Origin: Bacillota bacterium
Lineage (GTDB): Bacteria; Bacillota; Clostridia; Oscillospirales; Ruminococcaceae
Direction of reading: 5' to 3'
Length of the DNA stretch: 51,734 nt
Assembly: GCA_023439835.1 (NCBI GenBank)
Contig: JAEXUW010000010.1
Span: 1 to 51,734 of the forward strand
This document shows positions 51,353 to 51,734 of this stretch, piece by piece. The notes beneath the pieces were generated by a model. It searched no databases and had not been told where the DNA came from. It saw nothing but the letters and a program-made list of their open reading frames with translations. The position numbers and the translations under genes were made by a program. The first letter of the stretch is position 1; the number at the start of each line of letters is the position of its first letter.

Positions 51353-51382
51353 TAGTATTGTCACAAAATCAAAAATTATCCA
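51353..51382 (-). promoter_or_regulatory. Sigma-G-like promoter of sleB
   Basis: On the minus strand TGGATA, a 17-nt spacer and AATACTA match the sigma-G consensus TGAATA / CATACTA at 5 of 6 and 6 of 7 bases. It starts about 30 bases before the ATG. Confidence 0.6.
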
Positions 51383-51511
51383 GATTGTAGAATATTTTCT
51401 TTTGTTTTAAGGGCTGAATATATCAGCCTGAGGAAATATTGTTGAATTTGCATACTATTTTAATAATATATCGATTTTTTGTAGTAAAAACGGTAATTTG
51501 AAAAATATATG

Positions 51512-51540
51512 TTGACAACCCATCAATAATCTGATAGAAT
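51512..51540 (+). promoter_or_regulatory. Upstream promoter (P1) of probable rRNA operon
   Basis: TTGACA (51512-51517), a 17-nt spacer and TAGAAT (51535-51540) are present. A hairpin-forming stretch around CGCCTC-AAGA-GAGGTGGCG lies just downstream (51549-51567). Confidence 0.7.
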
Positions 51541-51628
51541 ATGAAAGTCGCCTCAAGAGAGGTGGCGAAAAAAAGGCGAAGGCGAGTTAAGGTCAAAAAA
51601 CTTTTTAAAAAAATATTGAAAAAAAGAG

Positions 51629-51657
51629 TTGACAAGAGCGAGCTGAAGTGATATAAT
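51629..51657 (+). promoter_or_regulatory. Downstream promoter (P2) of probable rRNA operon
   Basis: TTGACA (51629-51634), a 17-nt spacer and TATAAT (51652-51657) are a perfect consensus. The -35 box is preceded by A/T-rich runs resembling an UP element. Confidence 0.85.
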
Positions 51658-51734
51658 AGTAAAGCACCCCAAGAGAAGGTAAACTTTTAGCGGGGAGCAC
51701 GGGACCTTGAAAATTGAACGATGTAACGAAGAAA
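51658..51734 (+). other. Leader of a probable rRNA operon (16S gene beyond window)
   Basis: The leader contains GGGACCTTGAAAATTGAACG (51699-51718), a stretch common in front of 16S genes in Firmicutes and Clostridia. With two tandem strong promoters, an rRNA operon is expected to start just past the end. No 16S sequence itself is in the window, so this stays an inference. Confidence 0.65.

Noticed and set aside
51423..51635. Possible 70-aa minus-strand gene
   Set aside because: It runs antisense across the P1 promoter and the rRNA-type leader, has very high Phe/Ile/Thr content typical of A/T-rich noise, and no convincing ribosome site.

Overview
The window looks like chromosomal DNA of a low-GC, flagellated, endospore-forming Clostridia-type Firmicute, most likely of the Ruminococcaceae/Oscillospiraceae kind. 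Supporting features are flagellin behind a textbook sigma-D (sigma-28) promoter, a chemoreceptor, the spore cortex-lytic enzyme SleB behind a sigma-G-like promoter, a Cys/Pro-rich repeat protein behind a sigma-K-like promoter, strong AGGAGG ribosome sites, a two-protein MetH, type III pantothenate kinase and GTP-type PEP carboxykinase. The species assignment is inference. I see no phage, insertion sequence, CRISPR array or recognisable defence island.

Layout. 1-380: tRNA-Phe and tRNA-Gly flank a MITE-like inverted repeat. 387-2160: flagellin, with sigma-D promoter and a leader carrying two candidate CsrA sites. 2251-6842: queH-metF-metH activation protein-metH operon. 6898-9164: a small membrane protein, a GNAT acetyltransferase and a DUF2156 protein, all on the minus strand. 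9396-10343: tandem-repeat putative spore-surface protein. 10486-14031: glycerol kinase and PEP carboxykinase. 14303-17857: 1184-aa Ig/YDG-repeat surface protein. 17986-19953: chemoreceptor. 20214-24394: catalytically degenerate signal-peptidase-like protein, lipoprotein hydrolase, bacteriohemerythrin and a second alpha/beta hydrolase. 24450-30433: unknown membrane protein, then an ABC exporter plus two-component system operon. 30637-32429: HD hydrolase, an unknown protein and inorganic pyrophosphatase. 32481-34227: sugar isomerase-like protein and LacI regulator. 34316-38395: MacB-type ABC system containing a CARDB-like surface protein. 38581-40020: ECF substrate-binding subunit and CoaX. 40178-43319: polyphosphate kinase and a cation/Ca2+ antiporter. 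43601-47729: plus-strand run including Dus, Smr, TrmN6-like and RsmI. 47785-49038: degenerate ROK regulator. 49308-50570: MetY-type sulfhydrylase. 50644-51324: SleB. 51512-51734: two tandem strong promoters and the leader of a probable rRNA operon whose 16S gene lies beyond the window.

Genes that work together: methionine/one-carbon metabolism (MetF, MetH, its reactivation protein, MetY), queuosine and other tRNA/rRNA modification (QueH, Dus, TrmN6-like, RsmI), phosphate/pyrophosphate handling (Ppk, Ppa), pantothenate uptake and phosphorylation (ECF subunit, CoaX), and motility/chemotaxis (flagellin, chemoreceptor). The least conventional content is the signal-peptidase-like protein without catalytic residues, the repeat protein with a sigma-K-like promoter, the surface protein with an Asp/Ser insertion and an altered sorting-type end, the CARDB-MacB operon, and the ROK regulator that has lost its zinc motif. 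No single locus stands out as an obviously new multi-gene system.
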